The translations under genes and the position numbers were made by a program. From Sphaerothrix epifaneia (GTDB lineage: Bacteria; Cyanobacteriota; Cyanobacteriia; Phormidesmidales; Phormidesmidaceae), in NCBI RefSeq assembly GCF_042788235.1, contig NZ_JBHZOL010000066.1, positions 62,001 to 126,000 on the forward strand: a stretch of 64,000 nt of DNA. The letters are read 5' to 3'. The notes below the pieces were generated by a model. That model was given only the letters and a program-made list of their open reading frames with translations. It was not told the DNA's origin and searched no databases. Of the stretch, positions 25,175-34,966 are shown one piece after another. The number at the start of each line of letters is the position of its first letter. Position 1 is the stretch's first letter.

Positions 25175-26125
25175 TTACAACTCTTCGCCACGAACACCCC
25201 GTAAAAGCACCCTCGACTGGAGTGTAGGAAGTCTACTAGCGTCACTCAGAGCATTAATCAACCCGTCTTGCCTAGCCGTTGCATTACCCCGTAAAAAAAC
25301 AACCAGGTCTTGGTTAGAAGTTAGCTCTTGACCGATGGTATTAACCGCACCTGTCGTCGCCTCTCGCACACAAACATAAAAGCTTTTACCGTCGGCAGGG
25401 GTAGAGGGCGATCGCGTATACAAATCGGCATCAGGACAATCAGCTTCAGTAATGTCATCTGGACTAGGAACGTCTACAGAATCTACCAGCACTTGCTTAA
25501 TTCCGTCAGTCGTACCATTGGCTTCCCAAGTGGCAAAATCGTTACCCGAACTCAGGGGATCAGCATAGCCCGGTGTACTGTTACTAGCCAGTGAGGCTGC
25601 TATGCGCGTGTACTTAGGCAGTGTGTAACGAACAATTCGCGTTTCGCCGTTCCAAATCGAATCTTCATCATTTTCTTCTTGCAGATAAACCACCAAGGTC
25701 AGAGACGCCTGCCGCAACCTTAACAAATCACACTCGTCTGAAGTACAGCTATCTATGGCATCTAAGTCATCCTGGTCAAGCGGATCAGGTCGCCAAAAAG
25801 CCAATATAGGGGTTTCTTCGGATAAATCAATATCGTCTAGTTCGCCTACTACATCAGTAGGGGTAGAGTAAACATAAATAGCCTCCTCTACATCACTACT
25901 AATGTAATCAATCGCCCGATTCATATCGGTGCTCACTTGATTCAAGACAAACTCGCGGCGATCGAGCTGTAGCATCTCAACCACCAGATACAGCAATCCC
26001 GAAATAATAATGCCGACAATAATAATTGAAATCAGCAGCTCTAGTAGCGTAAACCCATCCTTGCTAGAGCGGCGTAGGCTCACAAGCCATCGAAAAAGCC
26101 AAAGCTGAGAGGGCAAGGTAGACAT
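25175..26125 (-). CDS. hpsC: Hormogonium polysaccharide secretion pseudopilin HpsC-like
   Basis: Prepilin-type protein of 316 residues with the cleavage site and helix GFTLLELLISIIIVGIIISG, then LLYLVVEMLQLDRREFVL, a PilW-like start. The rest is Asp- and Ser-rich and has several cysteines (SCTSDECD, DCPDADL, FYVCVRE). In gliding cyanobacteria such minor pseudopilins work with the type IV pilus system in polysaccharide export. It lies between hpsB (41-base gap) and the GspH-like gene. Confidence 0.82.
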   Translation of the reverse strand: MSTLPSQLWLFRWLVSLRRSSKDGFTLLELLISIIIVGIIISGLLYLVVEMLQLDRREFVLNQVSTDMNRAIDYISSDVEEAIYVYSTPTDVVGELDDIDLSEETPILAFWRPDPLDQDDLDAIDSCTSDECDLLRLRQASLTLVVYLQEENDEDSIWNGETRIVRYTLPKYTRIAASLASNSTPGYADPLSSGNDFATWEANGTTDGIKQVLVDSVDVPSPDDITEADCPDADLYTRSPSTPADGKSFYVCVREATTGAVNTIGQELTSNQDLVVFLRGNATARQDGLINALSDASRLPTLQSRVLLRGVRGEEL

Positions 26126-26166
26126 AGCTGTAAATCAAATAGATAAGCTGTGTGAGGGTCAATCTT

Positions 26167-26949
26167 TTAGTTGCAGTTGTACGTGGTTGAAGGAGTAGAG
26201 TTAGTTAAATATTCAATGTAGTTACACAGTGAATTGCTTTCCTCACCTCGCACAATCGAAGTGTAAAGGCTAGCCAGAGGTAAGCGATCGCGCTCTCCCT
26301 GGCTACCCGTTACCCCCAAACGGGCGGTTGCAGTAGAGTCAGTATTGAGGCCATCGACGTTTTCAGCAGCATCATAGTCATAGACCCGTACCCCCATAGT
26401 GAAGGCGGTCGAAGCACTGACATCATTGGCAATTCGAAAGACTTGAGCGGCGTAATCTGGTGTCCCGTCTCCGTCATAATCCACTTCTTTGGTTTTTGTA
26501 TAAGAAGGGTCAGCATAGTAATCTGCCAGGGATTCAACCTCGTCAGTCGGTACAGGTACCTGAGCAGCCGTTGAGTAGCTGATGGCACCTGTAGCCAAGA
26601 CAAACGGCGCTGAAGCATCCAGTTGCGCCAGGGAGTAATCACCTCGTTCAATTAGCGTTCTCACTTGGTCAATTTCGCTTTGAGCAATCTCTAAAGCTTG
26701 AGCAGCCTTTTGGCTTTGAACGCGGGAGGCGACAGAAATCACCAAAGCTGGTGTCACTGCGCCAACCGTCAGGCCAATGATAATGATGGCAACCAAGCAC
26801 TCAATCAGCGTTAGACCTTCCTCAGCGCTAGAGCGCTGAAGAGGAAACCGCACCCGACGACGGAGAACAAATTTTTCAATCAACCCTGAGCGCAACATGC
26901 TGCCTAACCTCCTGGCACGATAACTGGCTAATCGGACTATCTCGGACAA
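26167..26949 (-). CDS. hpsB: Hormogonium polysaccharide secretion pseudopilin HpsB-like
   Basis: Pseudopilin of 260 residues. A long basic leader (~45 residues, rich in Arg) ends at GLTLIECLVAIIIIGLTVGA, the prepilin motif. A helix follows (QSQKAAQALEIAQSEIDQVR), then a globular part with DYDGDGTPDYAAQVF. The start overlaps the end of hpsA by 13 bases, so translation is probably coupled. An internal ATG at 26898 is an alternative. Confidence 0.85.
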   Translation of the reverse strand: MSEIVRLASYRARRLGSMLRSGLIEKFVLRRRVRFPLQRSSAEEGLTLIECLVAIIIIGLTVGAVTPALVISVASRVQSQKAAQALEIAQSEIDQVRTLIERGDYSLAQLDASAPFVLATGAISYSTAAQVPVPTDEVESLADYYADPSYTKTKEVDYDGDGTPDYAAQVFRIANDVSASTAFTMGVRVYDYDAAENVDGLNTDSTATARLGVTGSQGERDRLPLASLYTSIVRGEESNSLCNYIEYLTNSTPSTTYNCN

Positions 26950-29900
26950 ACATTCGGCCCATTAACCGTTCGCTGCTCATCCAGAAACGCTGTTGATTCC
27001 CCAGCAGCTTTAGCGCAGCGTAGATTGAGAATGTAAGGATCATCTGCTGGTAGTTCCCGGTAGAACTCGCTCCGGGGAGCAGGTGAGTCAACAAATCGAC
27101 TAGAAATCGGGCCGGGCGGAACATAGAGCTGAGCTACGTCGTAACCCCAGTTACGTTCTGGCGCACCATAAGCCACGTTGCGCTCAAGACTGGTGTCAGG
27201 AGCTGTTGTACTTGGCTCCCAGCGATCTTGGTCAAACGGGGCTGTTGCCGCTCGGCTAAAGCTGAGTTGGAAAAGACTGCCGTAAAGATAAAGTGTCCTC
27301 TTGGTGGTGGCACCTCCGGTAGGTGCTTCATTCCAATACTCCAGCAAACGGGGGAAGTTATGCAGTCCGCCATAAGCTTGTCCGGCTCTCATGGGTACAA
27401 TCCCAGAAATAATTAGGGCATACACATAGGTATCTGCTGCACCAATCTGATTGTTTTGCCGGAAGCGGCTCAATCTACCGTGGTCGAAGTTCATGAGGAT
27501 AGCCGCGTTATTTGCAGCACCTGTTCCCTCACCATCAAAGCCAACATCTAGCGCCGTAGCGCCATCAGAAAGGGCAAACTCAGCATTTCGGCCAACCCAA
27601 ATCGGTGAAGAAATCTCGCCTAAAGGCGCACTTGCAGGAACTTCTCTAGCCCATCGATCGGCTGCAAATCGAGCTTGGTTAGTATCTTCAAAATAGAAGC
27701 GATTGGCATTGGTGTAAGAGGTTGCAGCAGCATATTCACCCCGCTCAATAGCTCCCATACCGGGAGAATACAGCGTAAAGAAGTCTTCAACGCTGCCATC
27801 TTTGAAGTTGTCAGACAAAATAGTGACTGCATCAGCCAGGATTTCAACTGGACGCCAGTAATCAACATCGGGATTGGCGAAATTATCGACGTTTCGCTTG
27901 TCAATTGTGCGGCCATTGTAGAAAGGCGCACCGAAACCCACACCACCGTTGAGCAAGGTTTGAGGACTGGCAAACTCCTCTAACAAACCAGAGCGGGTAC
28001 CATCGCTACTGTGTAAGTTGAAATCTCCCTGAATATAGACTGAGTTGTCTGTTACAAAGGTCAAGCCAGATTGTCGATCTAGCGCGTCACTAATATCAAC
28101 GCCGTTTCTCAAGCGGAAGCCGTGAGGACGCCGTTCAGGATCGGCATAAAAGTCTACAGGCTTAGCACTGATCAGATTAGAGTCGTTGAGAGGAGGATCT
28201 TGGCCGACGAAAGAAGTACTAGCCTTGGGCATTGACATGAAACAAGCGGTCGTTGCGGGCAGTTCACTGAGCTGATCGCAGTTACCCCAGGTCGTACCAG
28301 TCGGTCGAATGATTTCGTCTTCGCGAACAGCATCTTCACGGAAGGCATAGACAATTCCTCGGCCCGATCGCTCTGCATCATCCGTTAGCCAGTAGTCAGT
28401 GCCATCTGGATTGGTGTTTTGCGAAAGCAACTCTAAATTGACGTCGAGAACACGGACGCTTAACAATTCGCGTCCATCGTATAGTCCTTTATCAATTAGA
28501 GAAATTGTTCTGCCATCATAGCCACCTGAACCATCATCGCCATTGATACTAAACGCCTGATCAAGCGCATCAGGGTCAGTTAGCGCTGTACCAGACTCAG
28601 TGGGTAAAGTCCAACCGGCATAGGTGAGCGATCCACTGGAGATGCCTCTTGGAGTGGCCGCAATGTTGCTAACAGTTACAGCGCCAAAGCTATTAGTTTC
28701 ACCATAATCAGTAACAACCTGCTCAATGTATTCTTCAGTTGCGGGCTGGGTTGTGGTAAAAGCGACAGAGGCTCCTGAACCATCCTGGTCGTGGTCAAAG
28801 TTAGGAAAGACGTAGAACAAGGAGGGATATTTGGGCGGATGAGCTGCCGAACAGAAAGCCAAGCCCAAGGAGATTTGAGCGTCAGGATCGGTTACCGAAG
28901 AAAATTCAGTACTTGGATCACACGTTAGCTCGAAGGAAGCAGCCGCATAGGCAGGAATCGTACCTCCGGGATTGGCGAAGTCTAATGTCTTTCCGGTTAT
29001 GAAGCCTAAATCGCGATCGCGCTCAATCTGGCGATACTGAGCCAAAATTTTCGCTCTTTCCTTAACGGTTGCAGAAGCAGCCGACGCTTCTAGCGCCTTT
29101 GACCACTGATCTGCGGTGGCCGTAGTTGGCGTGCTGACGGCACCGCTAGTTACCAATCCGGTGAGGGCAGTAGCTACGTCAGCTAAACCATCTGTTCCTG
29201 TAGTGGCAACAACCGCGTCGTACTCTCCTTTGAGGCTGTTGATGTTGTAGGCCAAAAGTTCTAACGTACAGGCGGCGGAATGTAGAGTAGATTTGTCTGC
29301 CGGACTCAACGAGCCGTAGGATACACCACTATCTAAAACTTTCCGCAGCGGTGAAAAGTCGCCCCACATCGCCATCTGAGGATAGGGGTGAATATCCGAA
29401 TCTTGGACAGGCGTAAACGAAGGTGCGCCTCCATTCGGGTCACCCGCAAAATAAGCTAGGTTTCTCAGAGCCTTACCTAAATCGCTAGCGCTGCCAATAG
29501 CACTGCCAAAGCCAGCATCAGTGGTAATGCCGTTGAAGCCAAATTCCCAGCCATTGGTGCCGTAGCCACTGAAGAAATCTGCTTTTAGGGCACTACTTTC
29601 GGGATACAGATCAAACTGACGGCTGTTGATAACCGTTTGGGGGGTGCCGGGATGGGCGGTCAGCGCAATACAGGCTAATGGAAAATCGCCGGATTCAGTT
29701 TCGTAGTGGTAAACCACCATGCCTTGCACAGCCGCTAAGTTATCGCCAAGCGATTTGTGCTGCCAGCGCTCGTTGACGCCAACTGTATTGGTACCAGAGC
29801 TATTATCAGAAGATCCAGAAGTATCCACACTAAGGGCATTTAATTCGGCAATGGGATAAAGCGGATCTTTATCGGCTTGATAAACAAGCTGTTGACTGGT

Positions 29901-31553
29901 GTTGTAGGTGTAGTTCCAACCCGCAGGATTGCCAAGTTCTAAACGCTGACCCACAATCAGGCGCATACCTGTAGCGATCGCTCTGCGCTCCCAATAACCG
30001 TCTAGTCCCTCTGCTGGGTCAACCAAACTCACAAGCTCAGAGTTAGTAGCAGTATCAATTTCGTCCCCGACGTTGGTACCGCTATAGTCAGCAATATCAA
30101 AGTCACTACCATAGGTCGGCTGAGGACCCCAGCGATTGTCGGCTCTAAACGCGTCATCAACGTTGGGGATAAACGATTCACCTTTCTCAAACCGCGCCAT
30201 TGCTTGCGAATCAAATACCTCAGTCCAGGTACTATCATCAACATGCTGATGTCTCCCTTCGGTAAACAGCGCGATAGGGTCAGTTGCTATTTGAATCGGT
30301 AAGGCTCCTGCACCAGGATTGACAGAATCATTACCTGCTGCAAAGTTATTAAGACTGGGGGCGGTAGTCTGGTTGGTAAAAACATGAACCTTGACACCGC
30401 TTGTGCCAAAGACGTTACCTTTAATGCTGCCAGCAATTACCTGACCGTTGTAGTCATCGTCATTTCTAATTTCAATTTCAGACGCATCTTTGCTGTAGAG
30501 GCAAGAATTGTGGGAGCTAATCATGTGAGCTTGCAAATCGGCGGAAACAAAAAGATTTCCCTCAGTATGCATTGCTCCATTCCAGTTGAATTCTTCACCT
30601 GGATAAACATCCATGTCGTAGCGGAACCAAGCTCCCCACTTGTTACCACTAATAGATTGGCGCGATTGCTGAAATTCTAAAGTCTGGATACTACGGCTAA
30701 CATCGTTCAGGTCAACGACATACACATCAACCTGAAAGTTTTTCTGTAAAGCAGCTGAGTCACCAAAACCCACCACTTGCCAGCCTTCTCCCGGATCAAG
30801 CGACGAGGCTGTTGCCGCAGAGGCCAGCGCTGCTGCACACTGGCTACTCGCATCACTGGTTTCGAGAGGCCCGGTTCGAGTCACTAGGTTGTCAGCTTTC
30901 TCTTGTAAATCGCTATCGCCGACGCTGACCAACACGTCATCATCGTCATCGCGAGCCTTGTCGGTAATCAAAATGGAGTAGATAATCCATTCATTGTCTT
31001 CATCGACAACGCCATCTCCATTGACATCAGCGTTGAACGCCCAAGCGTTGTCAATTTCATCGGGGGCGGGTTCTAGATTAGAATCAGCTTCGGGGCCGTT
31101 AATATTAAGGGCAATTTCGTCCGGCAAACGATAAGGCGTTTCACCTACGCCAATCCCCGGAAAAGAACTAACCGGATCGCCGTTGTTCAACATCATGCTG
31201 TTGAGGTAGGCACTGCTTGGCAAGCCTGCAGTAATGCGATTGTCTTCGCGAAAGAGATACTCGATTTTGGCCTTAGCTCGATCGACAGCAGGCGTTGCCG
31301 CATTGATAATTACCTGCTGCTGACGCTCAACAATTGCTTGTTCTGAACGGCTGTAGGCTCGATAGGTCAAAGCTCCTGCGGTCAACGCCACCATCAATAG
31401 CAGCAAAATTGTGGTTGGAAGTACGAAGCCTGCAGTCGCCGCTGCCGGACGGCGATTCCACAACAGCAAATTACGTAGTAAGTAAGTAACGAATCGTTTT
31501 GTAATTTGCTTGGGTAGCTTTCGTAGAACCCTGACTAGCTTGCGGGGTGACAT
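26937..31553 (-). CDS. hpsA: Hormogonium polysaccharide biosynthesis protein HpsA
   Basis: A 1538-residue surface protein. The N-terminus is very basic and then has a pilin-like hydrophobic helix after Gly42 (FVLPTTILLLLMVALTAGA). The remainder is long, acidic, Asp/Asn/Gly-rich and probably extracellular, with short motifs such as DVNGDGVVDEDNEW that look calcium-binding. HpsA of Nostoc punctiforme is needed for gliding and polysaccharide accumulation in hormogonia. The gene order hpsA-hpsB-hpsC-pseudopilin supports the name. A 487-base spacer upstream holds the likely promoter. Confidence 0.85.
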   Translation of the reverse strand: MSPRKLVRVLRKLPKQITKRFVTYLLRNLLLWNRRPAAATAGFVLPTTILLLLMVALTAGALTYRAYSRSEQAIVERQQQVIINAATPAVDRAKAKIEYLFREDNRITAGLPSSAYLNSMMLNNGDPVSSFPGIGVGETPYRLPDEIALNINGPEADSNLEPAPDEIDNAWAFNADVNGDGVVDEDNEWIIYSILITDKARDDDDDVLVSVGDSDLQEKADNLVTRTGPLETSDASSQCAAALASAATASSLDPGEGWQVVGFGDSAALQKNFQVDVYVVDLNDVSRSIQTLEFQQSRQSISGNKWGAWFRYDMDVYPGEEFNWNGAMHTEGNLFVSADLQAHMISSHNSCLYSKDASEIEIRNDDDYNGQVIAGSIKGNVFGTSGVKVHVFTNQTTAPSLNNFAAGNDSVNPGAGALPIQIATDPIALFTEGRHQHVDDSTWTEVFDSQAMARFEKGESFIPNVDDAFRADNRWGPQPTYGSDFDIADYSGTNVGDEIDTATNSELVSLVDPAEGLDGYWERRAIATGMRLIVGQRLELGNPAGWNYTYNTSQQLVYQADKDPLYPIAELNALSVDTSGSSDNSSGTNTVGVNERWQHKSLGDNLAAVQGMVVYHYETESGDFPLACIALTAHPGTPQTVINSRQFDLYPESSALKADFFSGYGTNGWEFGFNGITTDAGFGSAIGSASDLGKALRNLAYFAGDPNGGAPSFTPVQDSDIHPYPQMAMWGDFSPLRKVLDSGVSYGSLSPADKSTLHSAACTLELLAYNINSLKGEYDAVVATTGTDGLADVATALTGLVTSGAVSTPTTATADQWSKALEASAASATVKERAKILAQYRQIERDRDLGFITGKTLDFANPGGTIPAYAAASFELTCDPSTEFSSVTDPDAQISLGLAFCSAAHPPKYPSLFYVFPNFDHDQDGSGASVAFTTTQPATEEYIEQVVTDYGETNSFGAVTVSNIAATPRGISSGSLTYAGWTLPTESGTALTDPDALDQAFSINGDDGSGGYDGRTISLIDKGLYDGRELLSVRVLDVNLELLSQNTNPDGTDYWLTDDAERSGRGIVYAFREDAVREDEIIRPTGTTWGNCDQLSELPATTACFMSMPKASTSFVGQDPPLNDSNLISAKPVDFYADPERRPHGFRLRNGVDISDALDRQSGLTFVTDNSVYIQGDFNLHSSDGTRSGLLEEFASPQTLLNGGVGFGAPFYNGRTIDKRNVDNFANPDVDYWRPVEILADAVTILSDNFKDGSVEDFFTLYSPGMGAIERGEYAAATSYTNANRFYFEDTNQARFAADRWAREVPASAPLGEISSPIWVGRNAEFALSDGATALDVGFDGEGTGAANNAAILMNFDHGRLSRFRQNNQIGAADTYVYALIISGIVPMRAGQAYGGLHNFPRLLEYWNEAPTGGATTKRTLYLYGSLFQLSFSRAATAPFDQDRWEPSTTAPDTSLERNVAYGAPERNWGYDVAQLYVPPGPISSRFVDSPAPRSEFYRELPADDPYILNLRCAKAAGESTAFLDEQRTVNGPNVCPR

Positions 31554-32040
31554 ATCTGCCTTCCTCTTCAGCGTTAAATGATTATTTAGAAGTTAAGGAG
31601 ACTGGCGATCGCAGACACAAACGATCAACCTGATAAAAACACATCAGCGCGATCGCGCTACGAGGTTGCTGTGAACCTCTGTTGTATAAACGAAATATGA
31701 AGAAACCGTGATGGTATGGTCAGTGAACAGGCTACCCGCCTTATTTGAGAAAACGATCAGGTAGTGTAAGAAAACAGCTCAAGCTTAATCAGCACCCTAA
31801 AGTCTTAGAATCGCAAGGCGATCGCGATCCCATACCTGATAGTACACATTAGCTTTAAGCTTGGCTTCCGAGAACCTATGGAGTTTTGTGCCAAACAAGC
31901 GCAATCGGCCAAGTTTCATATCAGCATTCAGTGAGCCAATAGAGGATACTACATCCTCTACCCCGGTATTTACGGTTGTACCTTTAAGCTGTCACTTAGC
32001 CTGTTGCAAACGCTTGAATGAGTCCCGGCAAATCCGCCTA
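31554..32040. other. Spacer upstream of hpsA
   Basis: A 487-base region between the GT4 gene and hpsA. It has a GAGGTT/AACCTC mini-hairpin (31662-31679) and a 14-base palindrome AGCGCGATCGCGCT (31646-31659, an extended HIP1). An open frame at 31861-32073 on the plus strand is not convincing. The length suggests separate regulation of hpsA from the glycosyltransferase gene. Confidence 0.4.
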
Positions 32041-33300
32041 TTATTGGGATTTAGCGAGAACTTCTGTATATAAATTGATGTAACGCTCAGCTTGACGCTC
32101 TACCGTAAATTTTTCCTCAACCGTCTGTCGAGCCTTTTGCGAAAGCATCTGCCAGCGTTGCGGATCGGCTAAAACCCAAGCAATCCCTGTAGCCAAGTCT
32201 TCAGCATCAAATGGCTGCGCACAATAGCCATTGTGCTGATGGTCAACACTCTCCGTCAATCCAGTTGCTTTAAAGGCAACCACAGGGGTGCCACAAGCCA
32301 TAGCTTCAATCGCTGTTTTGCCAAACGCCTCTTCTGTAGAAGGTACAACCATCACATCAGCCGCTGAATAAGCAAGAGCCAATGTCGTAGTATCATACAG
32401 CCGCCCTAAGAACTTGGTTTCCAACCCCAAATCGATCGCTTGTCGCGGTTGAGCCGCACCAAATACAACCGCTTCAGCCTGCAAATGGGGATAGCGATTG
32501 GCAAACAAAGGTAGCGCCTGTACCAAGTGATGCCAGCCTTTGCGTTTATCAGCGGTGGCACTCAAAGCACCAAACAAAATCAACTTTTTATCTTGAGTTA
32601 GCCCTAAAGCTTCGCGAGCCACTGACTTGCGAATAGGGTAATAGCTATTGGCATCGATTGCGTTGGCAATTACCTTGGGCTGATAGGTTCCTAGCAAGCT
32701 ACTCCGCTGAGCGCAATCAGCAATCCAGTGGCTAATCCCTACAACTGTAATATCTGCCGACTCAAAAGCCCGATGCTTGCGCCACCAGCCGCGACGAGAC
32801 AAATCATTATTTTGGGTAGAACCCAGTTGAGGGCAAGCTCCACACTGAGCTTCGTAACGGTTACAGCTACCTGCGTAGTAGCATCCTCCGGTAAAGTGAG
32901 ACATGTCTCGCAGAGTCAAGACAATGGGCTTGTTAAATTTGGGCAGTTCTTCGGGTCTAACGAAGCCGTTTCCTATCCAGTGAACATTGATTAAATCTGG
33001 AGCGATCGCTTTGACCTGGGGCGCAATATTGCTGGGAAAAGCGCTTGTGGCAAATTGCGATGTTGCCTTGTTGCGGTACTTTCTGAGGGGAAAATATTCA
33101 AAGCTGAGGCGAATTCCCTCAGAGACTTTATCAATACCTTTTACTCGCGGCGACCCTAGCACAGTGGGATCGTTGCTCAACTTGTTAGAAACCAACATTT
33201 GGGAGTCAACGCCAGCTCGCAGTAAGGCTCTATGTAGCCAATAAGCACCTCGTGCGGCCCCCCCTTCTAAATCCGACGTGCTTAGGTGAAGTACTCGCAT
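32041..33300 (-). CDS. Family 4 glycosyltransferase
   Basis: Retaining GT-B enzyme of 419 residues that adds a sugar from a nucleotide donor. The N-terminus is MRVLHLSTSDLEGGAARGA with the acceptor-side glycine loop. The donor half has VPSTEEAFGKTAIEAMACGTPVVAF, the E-x7-E region of GT4 enzymes. A middle cysteine-rich stretch (CYYAGSCNRYEAQCGACPQ) is typical of a cyanobacterial subgroup that acts on surface polysaccharide. The start is taken at 33300. It lies upstream of the hps cluster and may feed the same polysaccharide. Confidence 0.88.
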   Translation of the reverse strand: MRVLHLSTSDLEGGAARGAYWLHRALLRAGVDSQMLVSNKLSNDPTVLGSPRVKGIDKVSEGIRLSFEYFPLRKYRNKATSQFATSAFPSNIAPQVKAIAPDLINVHWIGNGFVRPEELPKFNKPIVLTLRDMSHFTGGCYYAGSCNRYEAQCGACPQLGSTQNNDLSRRGWWRKHRAFESADITVVGISHWIADCAQRSSLLGTYQPKVIANAIDANSYYPIRKSVAREALGLTQDKKLILFGALSATADKRKGWHHLVQALPLFANRYPHLQAEAVVFGAAQPRQAIDLGLETKFLGRLYDTTTLALAYSAADVMVVPSTEEAFGKTAIEAMACGTPVVAFKATGLTESVDHQHNGYCAQPFDAEDLATGIAWVLADPQRWQMLSQKARQTVEEKFTVERQAERYINLYTEVLAKSQ

Positions 33301-33622
33301 AATCCTAACTGAGAAGGTTGAGACACCACTCAACCTACCCTAAAAGAACTCGCAGGTAACTGGCGAAGCGACATCTGTTTCGTATCAGCCAAAAATCAGT
33401 CAGCTTTCGTGGCGAACTGATTGATAATCCAGTACCTAAGGCTAGGGCGATCGCTTTTCAGTCAGCTTAAGCCAAGCCCATCCCGCTGTGAAGCTTAGAT
33501 GTTTCTGATTAAATGCAAGAAGCGATAGAGCTAAACGCCCTATCGCTCAAATGCTTCAATCTTTAATCTGAGGCCAACAAGTCTACCGGGAGTAGATTTG
33601 AAGATAGCTGCAATCGTGGCGA
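33301..33622. other. Spacer with hairpins between rpmB and the glycosyltransferase gene
   Basis: A 322-base spacer. Two inverted repeats are visible: AATCAGT/ACTGATT (33394-33400, 33416-33422) and AGCGATAG/CTATCGCT (33521-33528, 33540-33547). The latter is the likely 3' end of rpmB. No gene is seen. Confidence 0.4.
33521..33547 (-). terminator. Candidate terminator of rpmB
   Basis: An eight-base stem (AGCGATAG / CTATCGCT) with an 11-base loop lies 75 bases past the rpmB stop. On the minus strand it is followed by TCTTGCATTT, a weak T-rich tail. Confidence 0.45.
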
Positions 33623-33859
33623 TTAATACTGGTTTAGATCAATCCCTGCTTCACGCGCCATTGCTTCAATTCCTTTAGACTGCAACGTTTTAATAGCTTT
33701 GGTTGAGATTCGCAGCTTGACCCAGCGATTACCCGCAGGCCACCAAATGCGCTTGTTTTGCAGGTTAGCGTGTTGTAGTCGCTTAGTGCGACGGTGAGAG
33801 TGGGAAACAGCATAGGCGTTGTTTGCCTTCTTTCCGGTTAATTCACACTTGCGGGCCAT
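33623..33859 (-). CDS. rpmB: 50S ribosomal protein L28
   Basis: Ribosomal protein of 78 residues, the standard bacterial L28 length. The sequence MARKCELTGKKANNAYAVSH, then SHRRTKRLQHANLQNKRIW and RWVKLRISTKAIKTL, is diagnostic. The zinc-binding cysteine pairs of some L28 forms are absent (a single Cys at position 5). It is monocistronic here. Confidence 0.97.
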   Translation of the reverse strand: MARKCELTGKKANNAYAVSHSHRRTKRLQHANLQNKRIWWPAGNRWVKLRISTKAIKTLQSKGIEAMAREAGIDLNQY

Positions 33860-34057
33860 GAGCTTCTCCAGACAGTCAAATTGAGCATTGAACAGTTTTT
33901 TATTGTACCGCAGTTTCTAAAGCTGCCAAGGCATCACTGAAAAGTCATCCTCACTAACAGCGACAAACCGTCAGCTAGCCGTATGTCTACAATCAATTTG
34001 TTTAATATCTACAGCCAACTCCCCCTTGCAGCCTGACTACACCGCCTATTTCCTTGG

Positions 34058-34966
34058 CTAGGCAGCCGGAACCCCCAACCATTCGGGATTTAGAGCGGTA
34101 GCATCAAACTGGTTATCAGTCTTAAACGGTTCGTAGCGGCCATTAGCGGCAACTGCCGCCGTACGAGACAAAAGGGCTGTGACTTCTTCGGCGCTCATGG
34201 GCTTAAAGGTATCAGCCGCCGCGATCGCTTGATCCAAAATCTCCATACTGTCGATACCAGTAATAACCACAGAGGTAGGTAAGTTGAGCGCGTAATGGAG
34301 ACATTCAATGGGTTTGACCACGTTACTTTTGAGGATATGGCCATCTCCCATAGATTTCATCCCCAGCACCCCCATACCGTGTTCGATTAAAGTGGGTAAA
34401 ACAGAGTGCTGAAAACTGCGAAAGTGAGCATCCATAACGTTTAGGGGCATCTGTACCGCGTCAAAGTGAAAATCGTGCTCTTTGGCAATGTCTAACATGC
34501 GCAAATGCACCAGCGGATCTTTATGCCCGGTGAAGCCAATGTAGCGAATTTTGCCAGCTTGCTTCGCGTCTAAAAAAGCAGCCGCTGCACCATCTTCAGC
34601 AAAGATGCGATCAGGATCTTCTAGCCGAATCACCTCATGAAATTGCAGCAAGTCCACCTGATCAGTTTGTAATCGCTTGAGAGATTCGTCAATTTGTTGA
34701 GAGGCTAAAGCTTTGGTACGGCCATCAATTTTAGTCATCAAGAAGACCTGATTGCGGTAGCCATCTTGCAGAGCCTTACCCATGCGAATCTCGCTGGTAC
34801 CCTTGTTGTAATCCCAGCAGTTATCCATAAAGGTAATACCGCGATCGATGGCACTGCGAATAATCTGAATGCTTTCTTGCTCATCTTTTTGCTGGCCAAT
34901 ATGAAAGCCCCCCAAGCCAATAGCTGAAACTGTTTCCTGGGTATTGCCAAGCGTTCTATATAGCAT
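34058..34966 (-). CDS. Aldo/keto reductase
   Basis: NADPH-dependent oxidoreductase of 302 residues with a TIM barrel. Catalytic residues visible are Asp in FMDNCWDYN (Asp-Tyr pair region, DYNKG), Lys in LMTKIDGR and His in LLQFHEV. The N-terminus MLYRTLGNTQETVSAIGLGG is typical. There is no C-terminal Fe-S motif. The substrate is not deducible. It is divergent from the Mn catalase across 707 bases. Confidence 0.88.
   Translation of the reverse strand: MLYRTLGNTQETVSAIGLGGFHIGQQKDEQESIQIIRSAIDRGITFMDNCWDYNKGTSEIRMGKALQDGYRNQVFLMTKIDGRTKALASQQIDESLKRLQTDQVDLLQFHEVIRLEDPDRIFAEDGAAAAFLDAKQAGKIRYIGFTGHKDPLVHLRMLDIAKEHDFHFDAVQMPLNVMDAHFRSFQHSVLPTLIEHGMGVLGMKSMGDGHILKSNVVKPIECLHYALNLPTSVVITGIDSMEILDQAIAAADTFKPMSAEEVTALLSRTAAVAANGRYEPFKTDNQFDATALNPEWLGVPAA

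Noticed and set aside
31861..32073. Plus-strand 70-residue frame upstream of hpsA
   Set aside because: It starts with TTG, runs into the end of the glycosyltransferase gene on the other strand and has no protein-like order.
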